Counted from the first letter of the stretch, positions 52,852-62,865 are shown. The stretch: 64,000 nt of DNA from CAZBXD01 sp965216395 (GCA_965216395.1 OZ244156.1:124001-188000); one strand, 5' to 3'. The notes: generated by a model from the sequence alone, not told the origin. Program-made: numbers and translations.

Positions 52852-53706
52852 ATGAACCTGACTATTCAAACAAGACAAAATCAGATTAAGAAGACGCTGC
52901 GTGATGCGGGTGTTGAAACCGCTGTATTGGATGCGCGTTTATTGATGATGTTTGTATTAGATGTTTCGATAGAAGAATTATTATTACGCCGTTATGAGTT
53001 GTTCCCGATTTCTTTAGAAAATCAACTGAATGGATTTGTTAAAAAACGCGCGGAGGGTATGCCGATTGCTAAAATTATTGGTCAAAAAGAGTTTTGGGGT
53101 TTACCTTTTAAAACAAGCACCAATACATTGGATCCGCGCCCCGATAGTGAAACTTTGGTCGAAGCGGTTTTACACCAGATTGATGATAAAAAAAGCGCCT
53201 ATCATATTCTGGATCTGGGCACGGGAACGGGGTGTTTGCTGATTAGTTTGCTTTGTGAGTTACCCAATGCAACGGGTCTGGGTGTTGATAAAAACCTTGA
53301 TGCGCTTAAAATTGCTCAAGAGAATGCGTGCGAAAATAATGTTGCAAACCGTAGCGAATGGCGAGAGTCTAACTGGTTTAGTCACATTGATGAAAAATTC
53401 GATATTATTATCAGTAATCCGCCTTATATCCCCAGTGCTGATATGGCTGATTTATCACGCGATGTACGTGAGTATGACCCCCTTAATGCACTTGATGGTG
53501 GCATGGACGGATTAGAGCCTTATCGTATATTGGCGCGTGATTTTCAAGAATATTTGAATAATAATGATGGATTTATTGCCGTTGAATATGGTGCTGGTCA
53601 GTCTAATCAAGTGAGAGATATTTGGAATCAAGAAAGCGAAATGATCCAAAAAGTTTATAAAGATTTATCAGGGATTAAACGCTGTAGTATTTTTTACAAT
53701 AAATAG
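52852..53706 (+). CDS. prmC: Release factor glutamine methyltransferase
   Basis: 284 residues. The N-terminal helical domain (LLLRRYELFPISLENQLNGF) precedes a class I methyltransferase with motif I LDLGTGTGCLLISLL and the N5-glutamine motif NPPYIPSADMADL. It methylates the GGQ glutamine of release factors. It follows prfA by 67 bp, a nearly universal pairing. RPDSETLVEAVL is the typical SAM-pocket lead-in. Confidence 0.96.
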   Translation: MNLTIQTRQNQIKKTLRDAGVETAVLDARLLMMFVLDVSIEELLLRRYELFPISLENQLNGFVKKRAEGMPIAKIIGQKEFWGLPFKTSTNTLDPRPDSETLVEAVLHQIDDKKSAYHILDLGTGTGCLLISLLCELPNATGLGVDKNLDALKIAQENACENNVANRSEWRESNWFSHIDEKFDIIISNPPYIPSADMADLSRDVREYDPLNALDGGMDGLEPYRILARDFQEYLNNNDGFIAVEYGAGQSNQVRDIWNQESEMIQKVYKDLSGIKRCSIFYNK

Positions 53707-53831
53707 CTCTTGCGTCGATTTAGAAAAGCTTTAATATCTTTATTGTAAAAGAACTGTGAATAATATTTCATGGACGAGTTTATAAAAACTCTTACAGTAA
53801 AAAACCAACCCAGAACAGAAATATAGGTAAA

Positions 53832-54431
53832 ATGGCATACGCGAGACATTCATCAAACAACCAGCGTCGTGGTCGTAATAATCGTGGCAGTAATAATCGA
53901 AATAGTGGCCGTAATAATGGCGGCAACCGTCGCCCACAAGCGCGTCTTAATCAAGTTTATGACAGTAACGGACCTGAGGGTCGTGTTCGTGGAACAGCTT
54001 CGCAAATTGTTGATAAATATATCAGTTTAGCGCGCGATGCCAATGGTTCTGGTAATAAAGTTTTACAGCAAAGTTTTTTACAACATGCCGAACATTATCA
54101 GCGTATCCTCAGTAGCATCCAAAAAGAAATAGATAAACAAAATCAGTTACGGGCTGAAAAACAAGCTGAACAAGATGAGCAAAATAGCCAAGATGATCAA
54201 TCATCTGATGAAAAAACTGCCAAAAGCAGTGAAGACAATAAGGCCAAGAAAACAAAAACTAAAATAAAAATTGATACGGATAAAGAGTCCGGTTCTGACG
54301 ATAAGATGACAGATGTACCAAGTTTCTTAGCCGATGGATCATCTGATCATTCAGGTAAAAAAGAAAAAAAGCCACGTGCAACTAGGTCCAAAAAAGTAAA
54401 AGCAGAAACGGTTGATTCTGAAACAGCATAA
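53832..54431 (+). CDS. DUF4167 family protein
   Basis: 199 residues. The first 40 residues are Arg/Asn/Gly-rich (RRGRNNRGSNNRNSGRNNGG), then the DUF4167 core GRVRGTASQIVDKYISLARD and LQHAEHYQRILSSI, followed by a Lys/Glu/Asp-rich disordered tail of about 90 residues. The family is characteristic of alphaproteobacteria and lies between prmC and clpB, as here. The Arg/Asn-rich start suggests RNA or nucleic-acid contact; no function is established that I know. The intergenic 125 bp upstream holds nothing else that I recognise. Confidence 0.92.
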   Translation: MAYARHSSNNQRRGRNNRGSNNRNSGRNNGGNRRPQARLNQVYDSNGPEGRVRGTASQIVDKYISLARDANGSGNKVLQQSFLQHAEHYQRILSSIQKEIDKQNQLRAEKQAEQDEQNSQDDQSSDEKTAKSSEDNKAKKTKTKIKIDTDKESGSDDKMTDVPSFLADGSSDHSGKKEKKPRATRSKKVKAETVDSETA

Positions 54432-54455
54432 GCGATATTTGGAGGTTGTTTAATT

Positions 54456-54683
54456 TTGAGGCTTTTTCGACAATGTCTATTGATTTTGATTGCGTCATTT
54501 TTGATAGGGTTTGCCTTTCATCACTCACTTCAACTGACCAATAATATGCAAGATGTGGAGCTGGGCTTTCACGGTAATATGGCTTTGTTCATAACTGTGA
54601 GTTTAGGCTTGGTTTCTGGGATTGGTCTTGTTTGGGTATTCTTTCGCATCGCGCATAAACAAACAAAAGATGAAGATTCTTAA
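54456..54683 (+). CDS. Small two-helix membrane protein
   Basis: 75 residues, starting at a TTG; the choice rests on a strong GGAGG (54441-54445) 10 bp upstream. Two hydrophobic helices, CLLILIASFLIGFAFHHSLQ and ALFITVSLGLVSGIGLVWVF, with a short polar loop and an acidic end TKDEDS. Family unknown. It sits 24 bp after the DUF4167 gene, so probably in the same transcript, and 118 bp before clpB. Confidence 0.7.
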   Translation: MRLFRQCLLILIASFLIGFAFHHSLQLTNNMQDVELGFHGNMALFITVSLGLVSGIGLVWVFFRIAHKQTKDEDS

Positions 54684-54801
54684 AAATATTATTTGTACTA
54701 CACGTCTTAAATGTGATATAATTGCAACATATTAAGAGGTGAGTGCCAATATGGGCTCAATGCTCTTTTGTTTCTAACACTGCCAAATTGGGGTGAATGC
54801 A

Positions 54802-57417
54802 ATGGATTTTGAAAAATTTACAGATAAAACACAGCGCCTTATTCAACAGGCTCAAACCTTAGCACTTAGACATCAACATCAACAAATGACACCAGACCAT
54901 TTGTTGAAAGCCTTTCTTGAAGACACCGATTCACGGATAAAGCCATTGATTAAAAATGCTGGTGGTGATGTTTTATCGTTAAAAAAGTCGATCGAAACAA
55001 ATTTATCCAAAAAACCCTCCGTAACGGGATCGGGAGCGGATCGTCTTTATCCACATAATAATTTAATTAAAATTCTTGATCATGCTATTCAATTGTCGGA
55101 AAAAGCGGGGGATCAATTTGTCACCGCTGAACGTGTTTTACAGGCGATGTGTTTTGCAGATCAAACCGATGTTGGAAAAGCCTTGAAGCGGGCGAAAGTT
55201 GATCCACAAGCCCTTAATACTGTTATTAATAAAATGCGCAATGGGCGCGTTGCTGATACGGCGCATGCCGAAGATACGTTTGAAGCATTGAATAAATACG
55301 CGGTTGATTTAACGCAAATTGCCCGTGATGGAAAATTGGATCCGATCATCGGGCGTGATGAGGAAATCCGTCGAACGATTCAGATTCTTTCACGTCGCAC
55401 TAAAAATAACCCTGTTTTAATTGGAGAACCAGGGGTCGGAAAAACGGCGATTGCCGAAGGCTTAGCGCAGAGAATTGTCAAAGGCGATGTACCAGACTCA
55501 TTGCAAGATAAGAAACTTATTTCTCTTGATTTATCGGCTCTAATTGCGGGGGCAAAGTTTCGCGGTGAATTTGAAGAACGCCTGAAAGCGGTTTTACAAG
55601 AAATTAAAAATGCGGGTGGTGAAATCATTGTTTTTGTTGATGAAATGCACACGCTTGTTGGTGCTGGAAAAACAGAAGGTTCAATGGATGCGGCGAATAT
55701 GCTGAAACCCGCGTTAGCACGTGGTGAGTTGCATATGCTTGGGGCGACAACTTTGGACGAATATCGCAAACATGTTGAAAAAGATGCAGCTTTAACGCGT
55801 CGTTTCCAGCCTATTTTTGTTTCTGAGCCAACGGTTGAAGATACAATCTCAATATTGCGCGGTATCAAAGAAAAATATGATTTACACCATGGTGTGCGTA
55901 TCACCGATGGTGCGCTTGTTTCGGCAGCAACCTTATCCCATCGTTATATTACGGATCGTTTCTTGCCCGATAAAGCGATTGACCTTATTGATGAAGCGGC
56001 ATCGCGTTTGCGCATGGCTGTTGATTCAAAACCAGAAAAAATTGATGAGCTTGATCGCCGTATTGTACAAATGAAAATTGAACAGGAAGCTTTGCGCAAA
56101 GAACAAGATGCGCCTTCAAAAGACCGATTAAAGACATTAGAAAAAGAATTGGATGATTTGCAAAAACAATCAGATGAATTAACAAAAAAATGGCAGGCTG
56201 AAAAAAATAAACTAAATGACGCGCAAGAGATAAAAGAAGAGCTTGATCAAGCACGTATTGCGCTTGAAAAATCAGAAAGAGATGGCAATTGGGCGCAAGC
56301 GGGTGAATTAAAATATGGTACGATCCCGCAATTGGAAGAACAATTGGCACAGTTTGAGAAATCAGAGGTCTCAAAAGATCGCATGGTTAATGAAACCGTG
56401 ACTCAAGATGATATTGCTGCCGTTGTCAGTCGTTGGACCGGAATCCCAATTGATAAAATGTTACAGGGTGAGCGTGAAAAACTGCTCCATATGGAAGAAA
56501 ATTTGAGCAAACGTATTATTGGACAAGATGAAGCTGTTAAGGCGATATCCAATGCTGTGCGTCGTTCTCGTGCCGGTTTACAAGACCCTAATCGTCCGAT
56601 TGGTTCCTTTTTATTCTTAGGGCCAACGGGGGTTGGTAAAACAGAACTGACAAAAGCATTAGCAGAGTTTTTATTTGATGATGATCAGGCGATGATACGT
56701 CTGGATATGTCTGAATATATGGAGAAACATTCTGTTTCAAGAATGATTGGTGCCCCGCCAGGCTATGTTGGTTATGAAGAAGGTGGCGCGCTTACTGAGG
56801 CCGTACGTCGCCGTCCCTACCAAATTGTATTATTGGATGAAGTTGAAAAAGCACATCCAGATGTTTTTAATACATTATTACAAGTGCTTGATGATGGGCA
56901 TTTAACGGATGGCCAGGGGCGTGTTGTTGATTTCAAAAATACATTAATCATTATGACGTCAAATTTAGGTGCGGAGCATCTAGTCAATTTAAAAGAAAAC
57001 AAAACTGTCGATACGGTTCGTGAAAAAGTCATGGAGGTTGTGCACAACGCTTTTCGTCCAGAATTCCTCAATCGTCTTGATGATATCTTACTCTTTGAGA
57101 AATTGTCACGTAATCAAATGGGAGCTATTGTTAAAATTCAACTTGATCGATTGCGTAAATTACTCAACGACCGTGGTATTACTATTTCTGTGGATGATCA
57201 AGCCGTTCAATGGTTAGCCGAAAAGGGATATAACCCTGTTTATGGCGCGCGACCATTAAAGCGTGTTATTCAAAATGAATTACAAAATAAAATTGCTGAA
57301 ATGATTTTGGTTGGTGATATTGTTAATCATGCCCATGTTCGCATATCCGTTTCTCGAAATGCTTTGGAGATCAACGTTAAAAAACCTCAAGAAGATAAAG
57401 CGCTCAATATATCTTAA
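54802..57417 (+). CDS. clpB: ClpB protein disaggregase
   Basis: 871 residues from ATG 54802 (MDFEKFTDKTQ, as the family begins, with GGGG 8-9 bp upstream); the GTG at 54793 is an alternative. Order: Clp N-domain (1-150), AAA-1 with IGEPGVGKTAIAEGL, the coiled-coil M-domain (about 400-520, including RLKTLEKELDDLQKQSDELT), AAA-2 with LGPTGVGKTELTKALAEF and sensor/arginine-finger regions. ClpB with DnaK rescues aggregated proteins after heat shock. I saw no CIRCE element and no clear sigma-32 promoter in the 118 bp upstream. Confidence 0.97.
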   Translation: MDFEKFTDKTQRLIQQAQTLALRHQHQQMTPDHLLKAFLEDTDSRIKPLIKNAGGDVLSLKKSIETNLSKKPSVTGSGADRLYPHNNLIKILDHAIQLSEKAGDQFVTAERVLQAMCFADQTDVGKALKRAKVDPQALNTVINKMRNGRVADTAHAEDTFEALNKYAVDLTQIARDGKLDPIIGRDEEIRRTIQILSRRTKNNPVLIGEPGVGKTAIAEGLAQRIVKGDVPDSLQDKKLISLDLSALIAGAKFRGEFEERLKAVLQEIKNAGGEIIVFVDEMHTLVGAGKTEGSMDAANMLKPALARGELHMLGATTLDEYRKHVEKDAALTRRFQPIFVSEPTVEDTISILRGIKEKYDLHHGVRITDGALVSAATLSHRYITDRFLPDKAIDLIDEAASRLRMAVDSKPEKIDELDRRIVQMKIEQEALRKEQDAPSKDRLKTLEKELDDLQKQSDELTKKWQAEKNKLNDAQEIKEELDQARIALEKSERDGNWAQAGELKYGTIPQLEEQLAQFEKSEVSKDRMVNETVTQDDIAAVVSRWTGIPIDKMLQGEREKLLHMEENLSKRIIGQDEAVKAISNAVRRSRAGLQDPNRPIGSFLFLGPTGVGKTELTKALAEFLFDDDQAMIRLDMSEYMEKHSVSRMIGAPPGYVGYEEGGALTEAVRRRPYQIVLLDEVEKAHPDVFNTLLQVLDDGHLTDGQGRVVDFKNTLIIMTSNLGAEHLVNLKENKTVDTVREKVMEVVHNAFRPEFLNRLDDILLFEKLSRNQMGAIVKIQLDRLRKLLNDRGITISVDDQAVQWLAEKGYNPVYGARPLKRVIQNELQNKIAEMILVGDIVNHAHVRISVSRNALEINVKKPQEDKALNIS

Positions 57418-57424
57418 AAATATT

Positions 57425-57847
57425 TTATAGGCGCATTTCTGGATTTTTGATGAAGCTGTAAATCATCTTGGCCTCTGTCAGATAGCCATCAAAACCCATA
57501 GGTTTCATGATATAATTATCCGCCCCATGTTCATAGCATTCTTCGATATCACTTTTTTTATTCGAAGAAGTAATAACCACGACGGGGATATTTTTAATGT
57601 CTGGGTTTTCTTTAAGCTTTTTCAAAATGTCACGGCCATCTGTACCGGGGAGATTGAGGTCAAGAAAAATATATTCTGGGATGTCTTGGTTTTTTTCTGT
57701 AATAAGAGATTCAAGCGCATCATCGCCATTATTGTAATAGACGACTGGGTTTTTAATACCGACTTCTTCAAAGGCACGGGTGAGCATCGTGTAATCTTGT
57801 TCATTATCCTCAATAATCATTATTTTACCCAATTTTGAATTCTTCAT
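57425..57847 (-). CDS. Rcp1-type single-domain response regulator
   Basis: 140 residues, receiver domain only. Phospho-acceptor Asp in YIFLDLNLPGTDG; acidic pair in IIEDNEQDY; conserved Thr/Ser and Lys in VVVITSSN and NYIMKPMGF. Receivers of this Rcp1 group often pair with a PAS or phytochrome kinase encoded beside them; the kinase here is 21 bp upstream on the same strand. AGGAG precedes the ATG. With no output domain, it may act by protein contact. Confidence 0.92.
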   Translation of the reverse strand: MKNSKLGKIMIIEDNEQDYTMLTRAFEEVGIKNPVVYYNNGDDALESLITEKNQDIPEYIFLDLNLPGTDGRDILKKLKENPDIKNIPVVVITSSNKKSDIEECYEHGADNYIMKPMGFDGYLTEAKMIYSFIKNPEMRL

Positions 57848-57868
57848 GCGCTTCTCCTGTTTCGTTTA

Positions 57869-59344
57869 CTATTGCAAAGTAAAGTAAAAGGTCGATCCTA
57901 GGCCCTCTTTACTTTCTAACCAAATTTGTCCGTTATGCATTTCTACAATCTTTTTTGTAATCGCCAAACCAATGCCTGTACCACCACCATATAACATTTT
58001 ACCGTGAAGTCGTTTAAATATTTTAAATATTTTATCGTGATGGCTATTCTTTATTCCAATACCATTATCCTTGACAAAAAATACGGTTTTTGTTCCTTCA
58101 TTGTAACATCCAATATCAATAATCTTTTGTGTTTGGTTGTTATATTTAAGTGCGTTAATAATCAGGTTACGAAAAATTTCGCCAACACGTGTGGGGTGGC
58201 ATTTGATTTTTGCAAGTTTTTGAACATTAATAACGGCATTTTCTTGGTCTATGCGCGTTTGTAGACCAGCAATTTCATTTTTAAGAACTTGGTTAAGATC
58301 CGTTTTTATAAAATCTTCGTTGGTTTGACTTATTTCAGAAAATAATAAAAGTTCATTGACCATTTGTTCCATGTGTTTACATACATCCATCACTTTTTTG
58401 AGCGATTTTTTGACATCATCTTTAATGTCTTTGTGATCATATAGAATCATTTCAATATAGCTGTGAATACTGCGCACAGGCTCTTTTAAGTCATGCGCTG
58501 CTGTATGAGCATAATCTTCTAGCGCTTTATTACTTTGCTCTAGATTCATATTACGAATTTCCATTTCTGATGAATAGTTTTTAATTTGCTCCTCATAGAG
58601 ACGGCGTTGACTAATATCACGAGAGACGCCTAGTAAAAATGGTTGTTCATCATGTCGTTTAAATATGATTTTCTTGGTAACATAGGCTTTTGTCATACCA
58701 TCTTTATCGGTAATGGTTTCTTCGGTTTCATCTTCGCCAACACTAAAAACGCTTTCATCACGTTCTTTAAACATTTTAGCTTCTTCTTCTGGGAATTTTT
58801 CAAATGTCGTTGTGCCAATCAGTTTTTCTGGTGGGTCTGCATATAAAGACCAAAAGGCTTTATTACCTAAAACGAGCCTTGATTGCCGGTCTTTAACAAA
58901 AATCAAATCAGGAACACAGTCAATAATTGTCTTTAAAAAATTTCGCGACTCTTCAATTTCTTTATTAACCTTAATTTGCTCCGTCATATCTTGAAAAATG
59001 CCCAGTAAGGTTTCAACATCACCCTTATTGTCTATTAAGCATTTAAAGGTAGATCGAATATTACGAATGGCTCCATCGGCACGTACAATACGCAGGTCAA
59101 ATGATCCACCTTGTTTATTCGTGATTGCTTTTTCAATGAAAGCAATCACAGCTTTCCGGTCATCTGAATGATAAAATTCAATCGCCGTTTCTAAATTAGG
59201 TTTATATGCATTTTTGGAAACACCATGTATACGATAAATTCCTGGTGACCAAAAAATATCATTATTTTTTAGATTAAGCCGCCAGTAACCAATATTGCCT
59301 GTATCTTCAATCAGATCCAGATAGTTTTGCAGATCATTCTTCAT
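57869..59344 (-). CDS. PAS sensor histidine kinase, Rcp1-partner type
   Basis: 491 residues, no membrane helix. Two PAS domains (about 15-130 and 140-255), with GYWRLNLKNNDIFWSPGIYR and VPDLIFVKDRQSRLVLGNKA, then the HisKA box YAHTAAHDLKEPVRSIHSYI and ATPase motifs IFRNLIINALKYN, VKDNGIGI and GTGIGLAITKKIV. The AAHDLKEPVR type of His box is that of kinases linked to Rcp1-like receivers. It is soluble and senses an internal signal. The gene is first in a two-gene operon with the receiver. Confidence 0.92.
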   Translation of the reverse strand: MKNDLQNYLDLIEDTGNIGYWRLNLKNNDIFWSPGIYRIHGVSKNAYKPNLETAIEFYHSDDRKAVIAFIEKAITNKQGGSFDLRIVRADGAIRNIRSTFKCLIDNKGDVETLLGIFQDMTEQIKVNKEIEESRNFLKTIIDCVPDLIFVKDRQSRLVLGNKAFWSLYADPPEKLIGTTTFEKFPEEEAKMFKERDESVFSVGEDETEETITDKDGMTKAYVTKKIIFKRHDEQPFLLGVSRDISQRRLYEEQIKNYSSEMEIRNMNLEQSNKALEDYAHTAAHDLKEPVRSIHSYIEMILYDHKDIKDDVKKSLKKVMDVCKHMEQMVNELLLFSEISQTNEDFIKTDLNQVLKNEIAGLQTRIDQENAVINVQKLAKIKCHPTRVGEIFRNLIINALKYNNQTQKIIDIGCYNEGTKTVFFVKDNGIGIKNSHHDKIFKIFKRLHGKMLYGGGTGIGLAITKKIVEMHNGQIWLESKEGLGSTFYFTLQ

Positions 59345-59424
59345 TGGATTATCATATTTTTATTAAATTAAGAATGTGATTATCTGTGATTAAGCGTAAA
59401 TATCTCTTTAAAAAACTCAAAAAT

Positions 59425-59458
59425 AAAAAAGCCCTTTAATTGATTAAAAGGGCTTTTT
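59425..59458 (-). terminator. fabI terminator
   Basis: On the minus strand a stem AAAAAGCCCTTTTAAT pairs with ATTAAAGGGCTTTTT (one bulged base) and is followed by TATTTTT. It lies between the kinase gene start and the fabI stop at 59481, and so ends fabI transcripts. Confidence 0.82.
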
Positions 59459-59480
59459 GTGAAATATGATCCTGAAAGGG

Positions 59481-60314
59481 TTACTTTGCCATAGAGCCAA
59501 GAAGTTCTGATGTTTCTTGCGCATTATCAACAGCAACCATGCCAGTGACATGATAACCACAGTCCACATGCAATGTTTCGCCTGTGACACCAGACCCAAG
59601 ATCAGAAAGCAAATAAAGACCGCTTTTGCCAACCTCTGTTTGTGTGACATTACGACGCAGTGGTGCGTTTAATTCATTCCATTTCAAGATAAATCGGAAA
59701 TCACTAATACCGCTGGCGGCCAAGGTTTTAATCGGGCCAGCTGATATACTATTAACGCGGATATCATCTTTTCCTAAATCTTCTGCCAGATATTTAACAC
59801 TACATTCCAAGGCAGCTTTGGCGACACCCATAACATTATAATGCGGCATCACTTGTTCCGCACCATAATAAGTGAGTGTGACCATGCTGCCACCCTTATT
59901 CATAATTGCGGCAGCGCGTTGAGCAACGGCCGTAAAGGAATAAACGGAAATATCCATTGTTTTGAGGAAGTTATCACGACTGGTATCGACATAGCGACCG
60001 TTCAACTCATCCTTATTTGAAAAACCAATCGCGTGTACAAGAAAATCAATCTTGCCCCATTTTTCTTCTAAAGCTTTGAACGTTGCATCAACACTATCCA
60101 TATCCGTAACGTCACAAGACATTAAGGTATCAACGCCGATACTTGTCGCTAAAGGTTGGACACGTTTTAAAAGAGCCTCACCTTGATAAGTAAAGGCAAT
60201 TTCAGCGCCCGCATCACTCAAAGCTTTGGCGATACCCCAAGCAATCGATCGATCATTGGCCACGCCCATGATTAAGCCTTTTTTTCCAGCCATTAAGCTA
60301 TTTGTACCGGTCAT
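59481..60314 (-). CDS. fabI: Enoyl-ACP reductase FabI
   Basis: 277 residues. The SDR dinucleotide site GLIMGVANDRSIAWGIAKAL and the FabI catalytic pair Tyr-x6-Lys in YYGAEQVMPHYNVMGVAKAA, followed by RVNSISAGPIKTLAASGISD. It does the last reduction of fatty-acid elongation and is the triclosan target. Length slightly above E. coli FabI (262), as usual in alphaproteobacteria. Confidence 0.96.
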   Translation of the reverse strand: MTGTNSLMAGKKGLIMGVANDRSIAWGIAKALSDAGAEIAFTYQGEALLKRVQPLATSIGVDTLMSCDVTDMDSVDATFKALEEKWGKIDFLVHAIGFSNKDELNGRYVDTSRDNFLKTMDISVYSFTAVAQRAAAIMNKGGSMVTLTYYGAEQVMPHYNVMGVAKAALECSVKYLAEDLGKDDIRVNSISAGPIKTLAASGISDFRFILKWNELNAPLRRNVTQTEVGKSGLYLLSDLGSGVTGETLHVDCGYHVTGMVAVDNAQETSELLGSMAK

Positions 60315-60346
60315 TGAATTAATCCTCTTTTACAATCTTTCCTGTT

Positions 60347-60829
60347 TTAATTGATGATTTTCCACGTACCGTCAGTATTCTGACAGGCAACACCAATACC
60401 TGTTTCGGCTTGGCCATCTACGATAATTGTTTGTTCATATTCACGACAAACGCGATTATCGTCTGTGCGTCCTTGGCGTTGTGGGGTGTATGAACCGCGA
60501 TTGCCGCTTTCTGGATTTGTCCATGTGATGGTTTCGCCAACGGGTGCTGTCTGTGCTTTTTCCCATGCGCGATTAGCATATAATTCATCCGCGCGATCAA
60601 GTGAGGCGCCGATAGAACTACCGGCTAAGGCGCCCAGTAATGTCCCAACACCGACAGCCGCCATTTGGCCTTTACCGCCCCCTACGTTGGATCCCAGTAT
60701 TCCACCAATAACGGCACCACTGACAACACCAATATCTTGTTTTTTAATATTGGGTCTTGTGCCATCATTTGTAGAACATGCAAATGTCATCACACTTGCA
60801 AGAGATATAACCATTAGTTTTTTTAACAT
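60347..60829 (-). CDS. Glycine-zipper lipoprotein, rickettsial 17-kDa-antigen-like
   Basis: 160 residues. A signal peptide ends in a lipobox-like MTFACS, with Cys18 as the likely lipidated residue. A Gly-rich double-zipper (VVSGAVIGGILGSNVGGGKG ... GTLLGALAGSSIGASLDRAD) is followed by AWEKAQTAPVGETITWTNPE and VCREYEQTIIVDG, both like the Rickettsia 17-kDa surface antigen (RlpE/Omp family). The protein is outer-membrane anchored, function unknown. It sits 32 bp upstream of fabI on the same strand, perhaps in one transcript. Confidence 0.87.
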   Translation of the reverse strand: MLKKLMVISLASVMTFACSTNDGTRPNIKKQDIGVVSGAVIGGILGSNVGGGKGQMAAVGVGTLLGALAGSSIGASLDRADELYANRAWEKAQTAPVGETITWTNPESGNRGSYTPQRQGRTDDNRVCREYEQTIIVDGQAETGIGVACQNTDGTWKIIN

Positions 60830-61060
60830 CTTGTAAACTCCTAAAAAAAATTAAATTTTTATTGCTACTGTTATTCGGTAATAATAACGCTATTGTTACA
60901 TTATAAATCTTAGGTTCTTTTATGAGTGATTGGAAAAAAAAGATCAAGGCATTTTCATCTCTAACACTTTTCTTTTTTTTGAAAATAGTGTAAATATAGC
61001 ACAATATTACTTTTAGTCCTGAATAGGTTTATATCTTTTTTGTAAAATGGAGAATTTTTA

Positions 61061-61903
61061 ATGCGTTATACGGTTTTGGTTGTTGGTTTAATATGCGGTC
61101 TTGCATCAGGAGCTGTGCAGGCTCAAAATTATCATGACCAAGGACAGATGAAAGATACAAATTCTTATACATCGAATATTGATTTAACGCTTGGTCTGAC
61201 ACTGGGCGCTGCGCCAGAATATAAAGGCGGGGATGATTACGAAGCGGTTGTAGCGCCAGTATTTGCTCTAGAATATAAAGATGCTGTTTTTGCCAATCTG
61301 ACTTCTGATAAAACCTATGATGTGACATTCGCAGATCGCCCACATGGGATTGGTTTTAATCTTGTTAAAGCTGAAAAAAATGGTTTTTCTGCTGGCTTAT
61401 CTGTTTTGCCCGAATTTGGTCGTGATGCTAATGACGCATCACGTTTGAACGGCACAGGCGATATTGATTGGACAGCCTTAGCGGGCGGTTACGCGAAATA
61501 TACGCATGATGCGTATTTTGCTATGGCGCAAATTCATCAAGATTTCCTCAACGAACATGATGGTTTTAAAGGTGAGTTGGCCTTGGGCGGAAGCCATCTT
61601 TACAACCGTCAACTGCGTGGTGTGGCCAAAGCTTTTGCAAAATTTGGTAGTGATGATTACAACCAAACATATTTCGGTATTTCAACCGCACAAAATGCGA
61701 ATTCAGGTTTGCCCGTTTATAACGCAGAATCTGGATTTAATGAAATTGGTATCGCGGGCAATTTAACCTATGCCGTGACACCGGGAACATTTCTTCGTGG
61801 TTTTGCCCAATGGAGCAATATGATCGGCGATGCGTCTGACTCCCCTATTTTGGAAGACGAAACCCAGTTCCTTTTAGGGACAACGGTGGGTTATCGTTTT
61901 TAG
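61061..61903 (+). CDS. MipA/OmpV family outer-membrane protein
   Basis: 280 residues with GGAG 10 bp upstream. Signal peptide (LVVGLICGLASGAVQA), then an amphipathic beta-strand barrel pattern ending in the C-terminal aromatic TVGYRF, as outer-membrane proteins do. The segment LTLGLTLGAAPEYKGGDDY is the typical MipA/OmpV start, with GFSAGLSVLPEFGRDANDAS next. Some members are linked to lytic transglycosylase complexes; a specific role cannot be given. It is convergent with the NlpC/P60 gene (18 bp between stops). Confidence 0.9.
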   Translation: MRYTVLVVGLICGLASGAVQAQNYHDQGQMKDTNSYTSNIDLTLGLTLGAAPEYKGGDDYEAVVAPVFALEYKDAVFANLTSDKTYDVTFADRPHGIGFNLVKAEKNGFSAGLSVLPEFGRDANDASRLNGTGDIDWTALAGGYAKYTHDAYFAMAQIHQDFLNEHDGFKGELALGGSHLYNRQLRGVAKAFAKFGSDDYNQTYFGISTAQNANSGLPVYNAESGFNEIGIAGNLTYAVTPGTFLRGFAQWSNMIGDASDSPILEDETQFLLGTTVGYRF

Positions 61904-61921
61904 CGTGATTGGAATATTATC

Positions 61922-62797
61922 TTAACGATCATATTCCAAATGTTTGATCGCCGTAATGCCTTCTTTACCTTGGTTTAGGCGCCAATTCTCGTATTCATTG
62001 ATATCGTCAATCGACACGGCCATGGATCGATCATTGGCATGAATCATGGTTTCTTCGTCAACCATAATGCCAACGTGACCTGGAAAAAAGATCAAGTCGC
62101 CTGCTTGGCCGTGGTCGCGACGAATGGCTTTGCCTAAGGCAATTTCTTGCATATCGCTGTCACGCGGGGCTGGAATAACACAGGCGCTTAGTACCAATTG
62201 AACAAGGGCTGAACAATCAATACCACTGCCGCTGCGCCCCCCCCATAGATAAGGAACACCAAGAAAACGAAAGGATTCGGCTACAGGGTCTGTGCATTTT
62301 TCTGTCAGTGGTTTGAGGTGGTCATTTAAAACATAACCGCCATGGTGCAATGTGGCCCAACGGTCTTTTGTTTCCGTTACATCAACCATTGACCCAAAAC
62401 TTAAAGCCATGATGGGCGTTGTTTTGATATCGGGTTTTTCGTAAACAAATGTCGTTACGTTAGAAACGCGATGATTGGGTTTGGCGGTTTTCTTCTTTAG
62501 TGATTGCGAGGGAACATAACCGACATAACCATCCGTCATGGATTGACCCCATGCCCAATTCCCATCATCTTCTAGGACATCAAACCATTCTCCGTATAAA
62601 ACTTGCGTTTCAATAGCGCCTTTTTTGGGCATGCGATATAGATTTACATGCGGTGATAAGATGCTGTGGCGAACAGGTTTAGCAAATTTTTCTGCATTGA
62701 CCTTCCCTTTGAGGTGTTCGGCCGCTAAATCGCTACGGGCTAATGTGGTGCGGTGATCGTTTGTAACACCAGAAAAAAACATCGTTAAACCTACCAT
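61922..62797 (-). CDS. NlpC/P60 cell-wall peptidase with SH3-like domains
   Basis: 291 residues, AAGGT before the ATG. Two SH3-like units (HSILSPHVNLYRMPKKGAIE ... and NVTTFVYEKPDIKTTPIM) precede an NlpC/P60 domain with catalytic Cys in GGRSGSGIDCSALVQL and His in FFPGHVGIMVD. This layout is that of the YkfC/dipeptidyl-peptidase VI group, which cleaves gamma-D-Glu-diamino acid bonds in muropeptides. No signal peptide is seen, so it probably recycles wall peptides inside the cell, with NagZ. Confidence 0.88.
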   Translation of the reverse strand: MVGLTMFFSGVTNDHRTTLARSDLAAEHLKGKVNAEKFAKPVRHSILSPHVNLYRMPKKGAIETQVLYGEWFDVLEDDGNWAWGQSMTDGYVGYVPSQSLKKKTAKPNHRVSNVTTFVYEKPDIKTTPIMALSFGSMVDVTETKDRWATLHHGGYVLNDHLKPLTEKCTDPVAESFRFLGVPYLWGGRSGSGIDCSALVQLVLSACVIPAPRDSDMQEIALGKAIRRDHGQAGDLIFFPGHVGIMVDEETMIHANDRSMAVSIDDINEYENWRLNQGKEGITAIKHLEYDR

Positions 62798-62865
62798 TAT
62801 TTTTTACCTTAATTCTTCGTTTGTCAGGATATCGATTTTTTCTACTCGATATGATGTTTGTTCTT

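Noticed and set aside
54684..54801. CIRCE or sigma-32 element before clpB
   Set aside because: No TTAGCACTC-type inverted repeat and no CTTG...CCCAT pair at proper spacing.
55380..55904. 174-residue frame antisense to clpB
   Set aside because: Covers the AAA-1 module of ClpB; no ribosome-binding site and no recognisable protein.
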